A DNA stretch of 64,000 nt, from contig JADYXR010000209.1 in assembly GCA_021772095.1 (NCBI GenBank), positions 1 through 64,000 on the forward strand, read 5' to 3'. How positions within the stretch are numbered: the stretch's first letter is position 1; every line of letters starts with the position of its first letter. Position numbers and translations under genes: made by a program. This DNA is from Candidatus Obscuribacter sp. (lineage in GTDB: Bacteria > Cyanobacteriota > Vampirovibrionia > Obscuribacterales > Obscuribacteraceae). A model generated the notes under the pieces. The model saw only the letters and a program-made list of their open reading frames with translations. It ran no database searches and was not told the DNA's origin. Of this stretch, positions 17,047-26,540 are shown in pieces.

Positions 17047-17961
17047 CTAGTTCGATTCTACTTCAGTAACTAACGCGTTGCGCAAAGAACCTTTGCAACG
17101 GTCGAGCAATTCTTCTGCTTGAACGCGGCCGACTTTACGCTTAACCATCAAGATCGCGGTTTTGGCTTTCTCGTGTGAGGCTACCAGAGCTCCTTCTGCA
17201 AGATGGCGCGGAACGCCGCCCAGCAGTGAGATGATTGAAACAGCTCTTTCGCGCAGCTTCTCGTTGGTCGGTAACAGGTCAACCATCAGGTTTTCGTAGA
17301 CCTTACCCAGTCTCACCATCGAGCAAGTCGACAACAAATTGAGAACCATTTTTTGCGCTGTGCCGGCTTTCATGCGGGTTGAGCCTGACAATGCTTCTGG
17401 TCCGACCAGAACGCAAATCGTCACGTCGCATGTGGTTTGAAGAATTTCGTTAGGACCGTTGATGATGCAGATCGTGGCTGCGCCTAACTCTTTAGCCTTC
17501 TGCAGAGCGCCTATCACATACGGTGTTCTGCCCGAAGCAGTAATACCGATAACGGCATCACCAGGTCCAACTGCCTCAGCGTCTGTGGTGCCGAGTTCGA
17601 ACGAATCCTCTGCACTTTCGAATGACTGAAACATCGCCTCTTTGCCGCCGGCAATGTACGCAATTACTTGTTCGGCTTTAACACCAAATGTTGGTGGGCA
17701 TTCGGCGGCGTCAAGCACACCGAGTCTGCCGCTTGTACCGGCACCGAAATAAATCAGTCTGCCACCGGCTCGAAGTTTGTCTACAACAATGTCTACTGCT
17801 TTTGCTATTTCCGGAGCCGCCTCTTTGACCTTCTGGGCCACGATGAAGTCTTCCGATTGGATGCGCTCTACCAGCTCGTTTGTGTTGAGCAGGTCCAGAT
17901 CCATCGTCGAATCGTTGCGTTCCTCAGTGACAGGTCTAGTGAATTCCGTTGTGTATCCCAT
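17047..17961 (-). CDS. murQ: N-acetylmuramic acid 6-phosphate etherase MurQ
   Basis: A 304-residue SIS-fold enzyme of normal length. It has YFGAGTSGRLGVLDAAECPPTFG near residue 60, GITASGRTPYVIGAL and SGSTRMKAGTAQK, all hallmarks of MurQ. It removes the lactyl ether from MurNAc-6-P to give GlcNAc-6-P during cell-wall recycling in the cytoplasm. TGGAGA lies eight bases before the ATG. The neighbouring dihydropyrimidinase is on the same strand but about 90 bases away, with no obvious link. Confidence 0.96.
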   Translation of the reverse strand: MGYTTEFTRPVTEERNDSTMDLDLLNTNELVERIQSEDFIVAQKVKEAAPEIAKAVDIVVDKLRAGGRLIYFGAGTSGRLGVLDAAECPPTFGVKAEQVIAYIAGGKEAMFQSFESAEDSFELGTTDAEAVGPGDAVIGITASGRTPYVIGALQKAKELGAATICIINGPNEILQTTCDVTICVLVGPEALSGSTRMKAGTAQKMVLNLLSTCSMVRLGKVYENLMVDLLPTNEKLRERAVSIISLLGGVPRHLAEGALVASHEKAKTAILMVKRKVGRVQAEELLDRCKGSLRNALVTEVESN

Positions 17962-18054
17962 TTGCCATTCTCCAGAGATTCCGGTTGGTTGTAATTAGAT
18001 TGTCCGTTATAACAAGCTATATTGCACGCTGATGTATTGGAAGTTTTCGCTTAA

Positions 18055-19488
18055 TTAACTTCCCGAGTGAGCCATCTCTCGCCGTACTTCGGTTGCCTGA
18101 CCGTAATTGAGGTTGATTCGGGACCGCTTCACAAAGTTGCCGTCTCCAGCTTTCCCTGTGTACTTCCCGTTATCAATCACGACTTTGCCGCGAGAAATCA
18201 CGGTTTCAGCAACACCCTGAACTTCAAAACCTTCATAGCAGCTGTAATCTACGCGCATGTGGTGGGTGGCGGCGCTTATCGTAACTTTCTTGTCTGCATC
18301 GAAGATGACGATATCTGCATCGGATCCAACAGCAATAGTGCCCTTCTTCGGAAATAAACCAAATATCTTGGCAGGGTTGGTTGAGGTAATCTCGACGAAG
18401 CGATTGACTGAAATGCGGTTGCCGACTACACCTCCGTTGTAGATCAGACTCATGCGATTCTCGACGCCCGGTCCGCCGTTTGGAATTTTGCTGAAATCGT
18501 CTTTGCCGAGTTGCTTTTGATCCTTGAAGCAAAACGGGCAATGGTCGGTAGATACGACCTGTAGATCGTTCATTCTAAGGCCGGTCCAGAGTTCGTTCTG
18601 ATTCCACTTCTCGCGCAGCGCCGGCGTCATAACGTATTTAGCACCTTCGAAATCGTCTTTGTCGTAGTAGCTTTGATCGAGGAAAAGGTACTGCGGGCAA
18701 GTCTCCGCGAAAACATTGACGCCCAGGTCACGTGCTTCCTGGACTTTCTTGAGTGCGTCATAGCAGCTCAGGTGGACGATGTAGACAGGTGAACCGGCCA
18801 TCTCGGCAATGGCGATGGCGCGATTGACGCCTTCGCTTTCCGCTTTGGTTGGGCGTGTCAGCGCGTGATATTTAGGTGCGGTCTTGCCGGCCTTCAAGGC
18901 TTGATCGATGATTTCATTGATGACTACACCGTTTTCGGCGTGCATACAAATCATCGCGCCTTGATCGGAAGCAAGAGACATTGCTCGGTAAATCGTCGCA
19001 TCGTCGACCAGTAGTACTCCTGGATAAGCCATGAATAGTTTGAAACTGGTGACGCCTTCGTTGTTGATCAAGCGCTTGAGTTCGCTGGTCCGCTCGTGGG
19101 GCAGATCCGTGACGATCATGTGAAAAGAATAGTCGATTGCCGTTTTGCCTGCTGCCTTCTTATGCCAGATGTCCAGCGCTTCTATGATTGATTGACCCTT
19201 GGTCTGGATAGCGAAGTCTACGATCGTGGTTGTGCCGCCGTGAGCCGCAGCCAGCGTTCCCGATTCAAAATCGTCGGCTGAAGTGGTTCCGCCGAACGGC
19301 ATGTCCATATGGGTGTGTGCGTCAATTCCGCCCGGGATGACCAGTTTGCCTTTAGCGTCGATTATTTTGTCGACTTCCATGGTCAATTCTTTGCCAATCA
19401 TGCTTATCGTTTCGCCTTCAATAAGAATGTCGCCGAAATAGTCATCGACAGCGGTGATTATTCGTCCGTTTTTGATTAGCGTTTTCAT
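18055..19488 (-). CDS. dihydropyrimidinase / D-hydantoinase
   Basis: About 477 residues of the cyclic amidohydrolase family. Metal ligands are visible: HTH in GGIDAHTHMD, the carboxylated Lys in TSFKLFMAY, His in HAEN, His in YIVHLSC and Asp in STDHCPF. It opens dihydropyrimidine or hydantoin rings, usually in pyrimidine breakdown. I chose the ATG at 19488, which has AGAAGG nine bases upstream. The frame stays open 43 codons further, but that extension is basic, low in similarity and lacks a ribosome site. No dihydropyrimidine dehydrogenase or beta-ureidopropionase is adjacent, so the true substrate is open. Confidence 0.92.
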   Translation of the reverse strand: MKTLIKNGRIITAVDDYFGDILIEGETISMIGKELTMEVDKIIDAKGKLVIPGGIDAHTHMDMPFGGTTSADDFESGTLAAAHGGTTTIVDFAIQTKGQSIIEALDIWHKKAAGKTAIDYSFHMIVTDLPHERTSELKRLINNEGVTSFKLFMAYPGVLLVDDATIYRAMSLASDQGAMICMHAENGVVINEIIDQALKAGKTAPKYHALTRPTKAESEGVNRAIAIAEMAGSPVYIVHLSCYDALKKVQEARDLGVNVFAETCPQYLFLDQSYYDKDDFEGAKYVMTPALREKWNQNELWTGLRMNDLQVVSTDHCPFCFKDQKQLGKDDFSKIPNGGPGVENRMSLIYNGGVVGNRISVNRFVEITSTNPAKIFGLFPKKGTIAVGSDADIVIFDADKKVTISAATHHMRVDYSCYEGFEVQGVAETVISRGKVVIDNGKYTGKAGDGNFVKRSRINLNYGQATEVRREMAHSGS

Positions 19489-19748
19489 GAGGATTGACCT
19501 TCTGCTTTTGGTTTGTCTTGTCATCAAGAGTTGAATTTTATTCAACCGCGACCGAGAACTGGCGGCCTGCTGGAAACCGGGCCCGCGCTGCGACATAGTA
19601 TCCCAGAAGATATCCATGAAGTGTGAAAGAATTTAGCACGACTTGGCGAATAATGCGTAAATGAGGAACGATTGCATCCGTGATATAAAATCCTCATGCC
19701 GGCTCCTAGTGCGGCGTTCGTATATACATCGCTAATCGAGGTAACGCC

Positions 19749-21836
19749 GTGACCGGTGTGACCAGGGAAGTTCTTTCTGAGGTTCGCTCAAGAGCGAACA
19801 TTGTCGACGTAGTCTCTGAGACTGTGGTTCTCAAGCGTGCCGGTAAAGATTTCAGGGGACTCTGTCCGTTCCATAAAGAGAAGACGCCGTCGTTCCATGT
19901 CAGTCCGGAAAAGGGCATATTTAAGTGCTACGGCTGTGGCGAGGGTGGTGACGTTTTTGCGTATGTGCAGAAAGTGCGGGGGCTGGATTTTCCGGACACA
20001 GTGCGCGACCTGGCTAACCGCTATGGCGTGCAATTAGTCGAGTCGCCGGAGCAGCGTCAGGAGCAGGACAGGCGTCAGATGATTCGGGCGCTTTATGAGG
20101 AAGCTTGCGTTTATTACCAGAGCCTCCTCAGTCATCCTGAAGAAGGCAGTTTTGCGCGCGAGTATTTAGAACGGCGCGGAATGGACGCGGCGATTATCGA
20201 AAAATTCCGCATGGGCTATGCGCCGAATGCCTGGGACGGGCTGATTACGTACCTGACTCAGAAGATGAAAGTTTCGCAGCAATTTCTGGAAGAATGCGGA
20301 CTGGTGCGGCAGAAACAGGGCGCCTCTTCCTATTATGACCTCTTCCGACATCGGTTGATGGTGCCGATTTGCGACGGTGACGGCAAGGTGATTGCCTTTG
20401 GTGGGCGAACTTTAGGCGACGATCAAGTCAAATATTTGAACTCTCCGGAAAGCCCGATCTACCGCAAGGGCGACCATCTTTTCGGTCTGCATCTAGCCAA
20501 GGAAGCGATTCGGAAAAATGATTCGGTGATTGTCGTCGAGGGCTATTTCGACGCGATCACGCCGCACCAGTTTGGTTTTACCAACACGGTAGCGACCCTG
20601 GGAACAGCGATGACAGAATCGCAAGCGCGCTTATTGGTGCGCTATACCGATTCCAAGCGAGTCTTCCTTTCGTTCGACTCCGATCCTGCCGGTCAGAAGG
20701 CTGTGGAGCGCGGCATTGAAACGCTCTCGCAAATCGCCGAGGGTGTGGGGATTGAACTGAAAATTATTCGCATCCCGGGCGGCAAAGATCCGGATGAATG
20801 CTTGCGAGCCACCGAAGGACCCGGAGGTCTCGAAGGCTTTCAGAAAGCGCTGGAACAGGCTCCACTGATTGTTGATTACGAAATTGAAAACGCAATCAAC
20901 GGCATCGACATGAGCATGCATACCGGGCGAATTGAGGCTTCTCGTCGAGTCGTGCCGATCTTATCGCGCATCAAAAGCGCTTCTGCCCGCATGGAATACA
21001 TCCGCCAATCGGCATCCTTGCTGAATAATCGCGAAGAAGAATTGCTGGCCGACGTCAGGCAATTTCGCAAAGACAACCGTTTGGACACGGATTCCAGACA
21101 GTCTCCGTTTCAAAGCAACTCGGGCGGCGGTTATCAAAATCGTGGTAACTACCAGGGCGGCGGTCAGCAACAAATCAACTTCCAGGGTGGTGGAGGCTCA
21201 GGTGGTGGCGGCGCTCCCAAGAAGTTTAAGGACAAAGACGGCAAGTGGAAAGTCAAACCGGCGCCCGATCCGTATTCCGAAGCGCCCATGCCACGCAAGG
21301 CTCGAGATATCAGCGGCGCTGGTTTAATCAGTGCAGAGCGTCAATTATTGGCTCACTATCTCGTTTCTCGCGATGATCTGGAAGTCGTTTCGCGCGCATT
21401 GTTAGAGTGGGACTTGATTACGCCTGAACATCAGGAAATCAAATCCGCGATAGAGGGCATCGGCACGCAGTTCAACACGATGGAGGATCTGCAATACAAG
21501 CTTATGGATCGTTTGGCTGCTGAGGAAGAACTCAGGATGCCGTTAACCGAAATAATATTAAAAGTTGAGGAGATTAGAAAACAGGATTTGCCGGTCCAGG
21601 TGGTTATAAGTGACTACAAAGGCAAGATTCTGCTGGAGCGCTTGAAAACCGTGATTAATAGAATGCGCCAATTGTTGGGTATGTCTAACGATGATGTGCA
21701 GATCAAAGAGATCATGACGCGAATCAATGAGTTAAATCACCTGAACAAGGTAGAATTAGTCTCAGCGAGGACGCTCGAAGATCTCGACGACCTGAAGCGC
21801 AAAATTGAAGCTGTTGAAACCGCCTACCATTTGTGA
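19749..21836 (+). CDS. dnaG: DNA primase DnaG
   Basis: A 695-residue primase. The N-terminal CHC2 zinc finger is CPFHKEKTPSFH with the second Cys pair in FKCYGCGEGG. The catalytic core and TOPRIM domain follow (VIVVEGYFDAI, FLSFDSDPAG). A Gly/Gln/Asn-rich linker of about 40 residues (about 455-495) precedes the helical C-terminal helicase-binding region. The GTG start has GAGG six bases upstream. Its stop overlaps the GTG of rpoD by four bases, the classical macromolecular-synthesis arrangement. rpsU, often first in that operon, is not upstream here. Confidence 0.97.
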   Translation: MTGVTREVLSEVRSRANIVDVVSETVVLKRAGKDFRGLCPFHKEKTPSFHVSPEKGIFKCYGCGEGGDVFAYVQKVRGLDFPDTVRDLANRYGVQLVESPEQRQEQDRRQMIRALYEEACVYYQSLLSHPEEGSFAREYLERRGMDAAIIEKFRMGYAPNAWDGLITYLTQKMKVSQQFLEECGLVRQKQGASSYYDLFRHRLMVPICDGDGKVIAFGGRTLGDDQVKYLNSPESPIYRKGDHLFGLHLAKEAIRKNDSVIVVEGYFDAITPHQFGFTNTVATLGTAMTESQARLLVRYTDSKRVFLSFDSDPAGQKAVERGIETLSQIAEGVGIELKIIRIPGGKDPDECLRATEGPGGLEGFQKALEQAPLIVDYEIENAINGIDMSMHTGRIEASRRVVPILSRIKSASARMEYIRQSASLLNNREEELLADVRQFRKDNRLDTDSRQSPFQSNSGGGYQNRGNYQGGGQQQINFQGGGGSGGGGAPKKFKDKDGKWKVKPAPDPYSEAPMPRKARDISGAGLISAERQLLAHYLVSRDDLEVVSRALLEWDLITPEHQEIKSAIEGIGTQFNTMEDLQYKLMDRLAAEEELRMPLTEIILKVEEIRKQDLPVQVVISDYKGKILLERLKTVINRMRQLLGMSNDDVQIKEIMTRINELNHLNKVELVSARTLEDLDDLKRKIEAVETAYHL

Positions 21837-22969
21837 GCTCGATGACGAATAAAAGCAAAAGCCGAACCAACAACGAAGAAGGAAAGGATGCTTCTGACCA
21901 AGGTGTGACCAAGGCCAAAAGCAAGACCGACAAAGAAGAGAATTTCATCAAACGGCTGGATAAGCTGGAAGAGCAAGGCAAGGAGCGGCAACGTTCCGGG
22001 CTCGATGAGCTTCTGGATTCGGGCGACGAAGAGATGGATACGCCTGATGAAAAGGCGATTATCAACGAAACCGATGAGCTCGATAGCAGCGACCCGGAAG
22101 AGTTTGTCGAAGAGGTCTCGAAAGGGCTGTCTTCAGACGATCCGGTGCGGATGTATCTTCGAGAAATTGGTCGGATTCCACTGTTGAACGCCGATCAGGA
22201 AATTGAACTGGCTCGGGCGATTGAAGTAGGCGGATCGGATGGCGCTATTGCCAAGAGAAAGCTGGTGCAAGCCAACTTGCGTCTGGTTGTATCGATCGCC
22301 AAAAAATATGTTGGTCGCGGCATGCTCTTCCTCGATTTGATTCAGGAAGGCAACCTCGGATTGATCAGAGCCGCTGAGAAATTCGACTACGAGCGCGGAT
22401 ATAAGTTTTCGACTTACGCGACATGGTGGATTCGTCAGGCGATTACGCGGGCGATTGCCGACCAGGCCAGGACTATTCGTATTCCTGTGCACATGGTTGA
22501 AACCATCAACAAGCTCAAAAAGATTACAAGAAAGCTGGCGCAGGACAAAGGCCGAAAGCCGACTGAGGAAGAAATTGCTGAGTCGATGGAAATTACTGTA
22601 AGCAAACTTCGCGAAATCGTGAAGGTTGCACAAGAACCGATTTCGCTTGAAACGCCTATAGGCAAAGAAGAAGACAGTAAGCTCGGCGACTTCATTGAAG
22701 ATAAAGAAGCTGAGACGCCTGCAAGTTCTGTGACGCAAGAGCTTTTGAGAGAAGACATCATTGAAGTGATGGCGGGTCTGTCGCCTAGAGAGCGCGATGT
22801 CTTGAGATTGAGATTCGGTCTCGATGATGGCAGAACGCGGACGCTTGAAGAAGTCGGACAATTGTTCGGCGTTACTCGCGAACGTATTCGTCAGATTGAA
22901 GCCAAGGCGCTGCGCAAACTGCGACATCCGAATCGCAGTCGCCGTCTCAGAGAGTACATCGACGATTAA
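21833..22969 (+). CDS. rpoD: primary sigma factor RpoD (SigA)
   Basis: A 378-residue sigma-70. A charged N-terminal extension (about 95 residues, rich in Lys, Glu and Asp) precedes region 1.2 (DDPVRMYLREIGRIPLL). Region 2 has the core-binding and -10 motifs (GLIRAAEKFDYERGYKFSTYATWWIRQAI), and region 4 has the helix-turn-helix (TLEEVGQLFGVTRERIRQIEAKALRKLRHP). Length and motifs identify the housekeeping factor. The GTG start overlaps the dnaG stop, and an ATG three codons later is an alternative. Coupled translation with dnaG is likely. Confidence 0.97.
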   Translation: MSSMTNKSKSRTNNEEGKDASDQGVTKAKSKTDKEENFIKRLDKLEEQGKERQRSGLDELLDSGDEEMDTPDEKAIINETDELDSSDPEEFVEEVSKGLSSDDPVRMYLREIGRIPLLNADQEIELARAIEVGGSDGAIAKRKLVQANLRLVVSIAKKYVGRGMLFLDLIQEGNLGLIRAAEKFDYERGYKFSTYATWWIRQAITRAIADQARTIRIPVHMVETINKLKKITRKLAQDKGRKPTEEEIAESMEITVSKLREIVKVAQEPISLETPIGKEEDSKLGDFIEDKEAETPASSVTQELLREDIIEVMAGLSPRERDVLRLRFGLDDGRTRTLEEVGQLFGVTRERIRQIEAKALRKLRHPNRSRRLREYIDD

Positions 22970-23009
22970 ATTTGGTCGCCGAAATTTATTCACAAGTAGT
23001 TCGTTTATT

Positions 23010-23048
23010 GCCGCAGGTTTAAACTTGCTGCAGGTTTAAGCTTGCGGC
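23010..23048. repeat. 16-bp tandem repeat within a hairpin after rpoD
   Basis: GCAGGTTTAAACTTGC (23013-23028) is followed one base later by GCAGGTTTAAGCTTGC (23030-23045), with one mismatch. The outer GCCGCA and TGCGGC can pair across the two copies. It lies 40 bases after rpoD and may end its transcript, although no T-run follows. Confidence 0.4.
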
Positions 23049-23200
23049 GTTCGTGTGAGCTGGGCTCGCGGTTGTTCGTGAACCGTGTTCGTGGGTCAGC
23101 GTGTTCGTTCTAACGGGCTCTGTGTGCGGCGCAAGAATGAACGAACAGTCGTCACCGGTCGCACGAAATATCGCGTCTTGCCACCGCTGATGGTGCTGGC

Positions 23201-25378
23201 TTACGAGCCGCCGATGTCGCCTGGTTGCGTTTCATCCTGCGTGAGCGCTTCGGGGTTGTTGCCCCCTCGGATAAGCACGGTCAGAACTTTTTGCAATTGT
23301 TCGATGGTGACCGGCTTGCTCAGGAAGTCATCCATGCCGCTGTCGAAGCATTGATCGCGGACCTTCTTTTGAATGCTGGCGGTCATTGCCACGATCGGTG
23401 TGTGTCTTTTGCCGTCTTCGGCTTTACGGATGGCACTGGTCGCCTCGTAGCCGTTCATAATCGGCATCTGGCAATCCATCAGTATCAAACCGTATTCGCC
23501 CGATGCATGTTTTTTTACAGCCTCGGAACCGTTGGTGGCCAGATCGACTGTGTAGCCCAGATGTTTCAAGGTGCGCTTCATCACTTGCAGGAGAAATTTA
23601 TTGTCTTCGGCAACAAGAATTTTCATCTTCTTGCTCTGTTCTTTGCGCACCTTCTGTGGTGCATCGATGGCTCCGATTTCTTTAAATTCCGAAATGTCAT
23701 CATCATCGGACACGACCGCTTCATTGTCGAGTGTTCCATACATGACATCGAAGATGCTTGCCACAAGCGCCGCTTGACGGACGGGTTTGGTAAGATAGGA
23801 AGAGAATCCGATCTTCCAGAGATCGTCGTTGTCGACGAGTTGATTTTGTTGAGTCAAATAGATCAAGCGCGTTCGCGAAATAGTCGGGTCGTCTTGAATT
23901 TCTTTTGCCAGTCTAACGCTACCGTCTTTTTTTGAAAGTCCGACGATTGCTACATCGTAAGGCGTATCTTTTTGTCTGGCGTGGCGCAGCATCTCAAGCG
24001 CTTCTTCCGAGTTGGCCGCGGCACTGGTATGGAAGCGCGCTGCTTTTAAATAACTTTGAATTACTGTGCGCGTGCTCTTGGTGTCGTCGGCGACGAGCAC
24101 TCTGAGCCCGATTAAATCGGATGCCATCGACGGCAGTGGCAGTGATTCCAAGAATTTTTTGTTGGTAGAGCGGCGCAACCTGATCGAAAACCAGAACGTC
24201 GAACCGCGACCTTCGTCGCTCTCAACGCCCATTTGACCGCCCATCAGCTCAACCAGTCGTTTCGAAATCGTCAAGCCCAGCCCGGCCCCTTCGCCGGTTT
24301 CGCCCTCGCGATTATCCGATTCGGAGAATGGTTGGAACAGATTCGAGATATCCGCTTCCGATAATCCGGGACCGGTATCGATTACGGAGAAGCGCACCAA
24401 CATTGACAAATCATCGTAAGATTCTTTGGTCGCTTGAACGCAAACTTCACCGCGCTTTGTATATTTGATTGCGTTGCCTAAAAGGTTCAACAATATTTGT
24501 CGAATGCGGACAGGATCTCCCTGCAGCATCTCAGGTATATAAGGGTCGATAAACGACATAATCGACAGACCTTTTTTAGTCGCCGATTGTGATACCAGAT
24601 CCGCGGTGCCTTCCAATAGTCGCACCGGCGAAAAGTCTTTTACTTCAAGTTCAACCTGGCCCGATTCCAGTTTTGAATAATCGAGAACATCGCTAACCGA
24701 GTTGAGCAGGCTCTCGGCAGATGCGTTGATAATTTCAACCAGATCCTTTTGTTCTTCATTCAATGGAGTCGTTTTCAACAAATCAATAGTGCCAAGCACA
24801 GCGGCTATCGGCGTTCTAATTTCGTGGCTCATTTTTGCGACGAACTCGGATTTGTAGGCAGCCGCTTGTACAGCTTCATCCCGGGCAAGAGACAGACCGT
24901 GAGAAAGTCGATCGAGATTTTTATTTGCCGCAGCCAGATCCAGAACACGTTTTTCCAAATCGTGATTAAGCTGATGAATTTTGGTTTCCGACGACTGTCT
25001 CTCGATTGCATAACGTATGGCACGACCGAGGAACATTGGACTCAGATCGCCTTTGACGATGTAATCCTGTGCGCCCGCTTGCACCGCTTTGAGTGCCAGT
25101 CGGTCGTCGTCGTCCGCGGTAAGGACGATAAGCGGCAGGTTGGGATACTTGAGCCTGACAGCTCTGAATGTGTCTATCCCTTGAGAATCCGGAAGATTTA
25201 AATCGATAACGATTGCATCGACGTCTCCGCTAGATTCGAGAAACTCGAATGCGTCAGCCAACGTTCCTGCAAACTCAACCTTATATGACGCGCGCGAGCT
25301 GCGGTCAAGCAGCCGCTGGAAGAGCTTTGCGTCAAGCGGATTATCTTCAATCAGCAGAAGCTTGATAGTTTTTTCCAT
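23201..25378 (-). CDS. hybrid histidine kinase REC-HisKA-HATPase-REC-REC
   Basis: A 725-residue soluble hybrid kinase. REC1 (1-120, Asp59 in VIDLNLPDSQG) leads by a coiled coil to HisKA (SHEIRTPIAAV, His185). HATPase follows (NLLGNAIKYT, DTGPGL, GAGLGLTI). REC2 (about 425-545) keeps the acidic pair (VADD) and Lys (LTKPV), but the phospho-acceptor site reads VAIVGLSKKDG, with Gly480 in place of Asp. REC3 (about 585-705) is intact (Asp635 in LILMDCQMPIMNG). The order fits a BarA-type phosphorelay with an input receiver. No HPt domain is in the protein or next to it. GAGAG precedes the ATG. Confidence 0.93.
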   Translation of the reverse strand: MEKTIKLLLIEDNPLDAKLFQRLLDRSSRASYKVEFAGTLADAFEFLESSGDVDAIVIDLNLPDSQGIDTFRAVRLKYPNLPLIVLTADDDDRLALKAVQAGAQDYIVKGDLSPMFLGRAIRYAIERQSSETKIHQLNHDLEKRVLDLAAANKNLDRLSHGLSLARDEAVQAAAYKSEFVAKMSHEIRTPIAAVLGTIDLLKTTPLNEEQKDLVEIINASAESLLNSVSDVLDYSKLESGQVELEVKDFSPVRLLEGTADLVSQSATKKGLSIMSFIDPYIPEMLQGDPVRIRQILLNLLGNAIKYTKRGEVCVQATKESYDDLSMLVRFSVIDTGPGLSEADISNLFQPFSESDNREGETGEGAGLGLTISKRLVELMGGQMGVESDEGRGSTFWFSIRLRRSTNKKFLESLPLPSMASDLIGLRVLVADDTKSTRTVIQSYLKAARFHTSAAANSEEALEMLRHARQKDTPYDVAIVGLSKKDGSVRLAKEIQDDPTISRTRLIYLTQQNQLVDNDDLWKIGFSSYLTKPVRQAALVASIFDVMYGTLDNEAVVSDDDDISEFKEIGAIDAPQKVRKEQSKKMKILVAEDNKFLLQVMKRTLKHLGYTVDLATNGSEAVKKHASGEYGLILMDCQMPIMNGYEATSAIRKAEDGKRHTPIVAMTASIQKKVRDQCFDSGMDDFLSKPVTIEQLQKVLTVLIRGGNNPEALTQDETQPGDIGGS

Positions 25379-25516
25379 TAGTCACTCTCGATCGCCAGCG
25401 CTAAATTTTTCTTTTGATACTTCTATTATGTAGCATAACCGGCAAGACGCGAATCCTTATAACGCGGGATTTACTACTGAAATCCGAAACGCAAGCGCCT
25501 GTTGGTGCTTTGAGCG

Positions 25517-25816
25517 TTACCAACCCTCGTCTTCCGGTAGCCATTCCAACACTTCCGGAGGGCGGCGAAGTTCTTCTATAACTTCATACAAATTAGCGGC
25601 GTCCTGGGCGCGCACATTTTTCTCTGGAACTTCTATAACTTTCACGGTCAAGGCTCGCGATCCTAATTCGAGGTGAACGGTGTCTCCCGGTTTGATCACG
25701 GCGCTTGACTTGGCTATGCGTTCGTTGACATGGACGCGACCTTGTTCGCAAGCCATTTGAGCAACGGTGCGTCGCTTGATCAATCTAGATGTTTTTAAAA
25801 ATTTGTCTAATCGCAT
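25517..25816 (-). CDS. S4-domain RNA-binding protein, RqcP/Hsp15-like
   Basis: A 99-residue protein whose first 60 residues are an S4 domain: MRLDKFLKTSRLIKRRTVA, then GRVHVNERIAKSSAVIKPGDTV. Small stand-alone S4 proteins of this size are RqcP (YlmH/YabO type) or Hsp15 and act in rescue of stalled 50S ribosomes with RqcH. The C-terminal tail is acidic. No rqcH is in the window. It is preceded by a weak ribosome site. Confidence 0.85.
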   Translation of the reverse strand: MRLDKFLKTSRLIKRRTVAQMACEQGRVHVNERIAKSSAVIKPGDTVHLELGSRALTVKVIEVPEKNVRAQDAANLYEVIEELRRPPEVLEWLPEDEGW

Positions 25817-25979
25817 AATTCACTTGCAAGCGGAATGAAGTTTCAAGAATAGCATCACAGGCTGTTATCTGTCACAGGCACGCGCGCTTTTTCGACTTTT
25901 GTTGCGACTAACTGTGCTACACAAATTCCAGAGATTGCCGAGAAGCTGTTGAAACGGCGACAACAAAGGAGATGTTTCA

Positions 25980-26540
25980 ATGAAGAATATTGTACTGAGT
26001 TATACACTCGCAATTCTGGCTTCTGGTGCGGCTTTTGTTTGCTGCCAACCTGCAGATGCAGATACGGTTACGGTAAAAGAAGTAAATCAAGGTCCAGCAA
26101 CTGTGATCGACAGCTGGATGCAACCAACGGTTGTCAGAACACGTGCTATCAAGGACGCAGATGGAACTACCTCCCAAACAGTGCAAGAACCGCTCATCAT
26201 GGAGCGTCACGAAAGAGTTGTAGTGCCGGAAGTCGAGACAACAACGACGACTAGTGTGAACAAGCAACCAACAGTGGTGCAAACCGAAAGACAAGCAATT
26301 TCATATAAAGCTGCGACAACAACCACTGCCAAGCCTGCTAAGAAAAGAGCCGTACGACGCCATTACCGAAGAGCGAAACCACATACGGTGGCACGCCGAC
26401 CGGTGAAGAAGCGCAGCTTCGTGGCGACGAAAACTGTTGAACAACGAGTCGAGAGCCCTACCGTTGTAGAGCGTACCGAACAAACAGTCCAGAAGGAGAG
26501 GGTAATTGAAAGGCGTCACCCAGCACTCGACTACAACTAA
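25980..26540 (+). CDS. secreted Thr/Val- and Arg/Lys-rich protein
   Basis: A 186-residue exported protein: a signal peptide (LAILASGAAFVCCQPADA), then a region rich in Thr, Val and Glu (PTVVRTR, TTTTTS, PTVVQTER), a strongly basic centre (KKRAVRRHYRRAKPH) and another TVxERTEQ-like tail. Low-complexity and repeated PTVV elements suggest a disordered wall-binding protein; no known domain is seen. AAAGGAGATG is seven bases before the ATG. It overlaps the PBP gene by 35 bases, so the two are co-translated and the protein may assist peptidoglycan synthesis. Confidence 0.75.
   Translation: MKNIVLSYTLAILASGAAFVCCQPADADTVTVKEVNQGPATVIDSWMQPTVVRTRAIKDADGTTSQTVQEPLIMERHERVVVPEVETTTTTSVNKQPTVVQTERQAISYKAATTTTAKPAKKRAVRRHYRRAKPHTVARRPVKKRSFVATKTVEQRVESPTVVERTEQTVQKERVIERRHPALDYN

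Noticed and set aside
22133..22993. 286-codon frame opposite rpoD
   Set aside because: Antisense shadow of a highly conserved gene.
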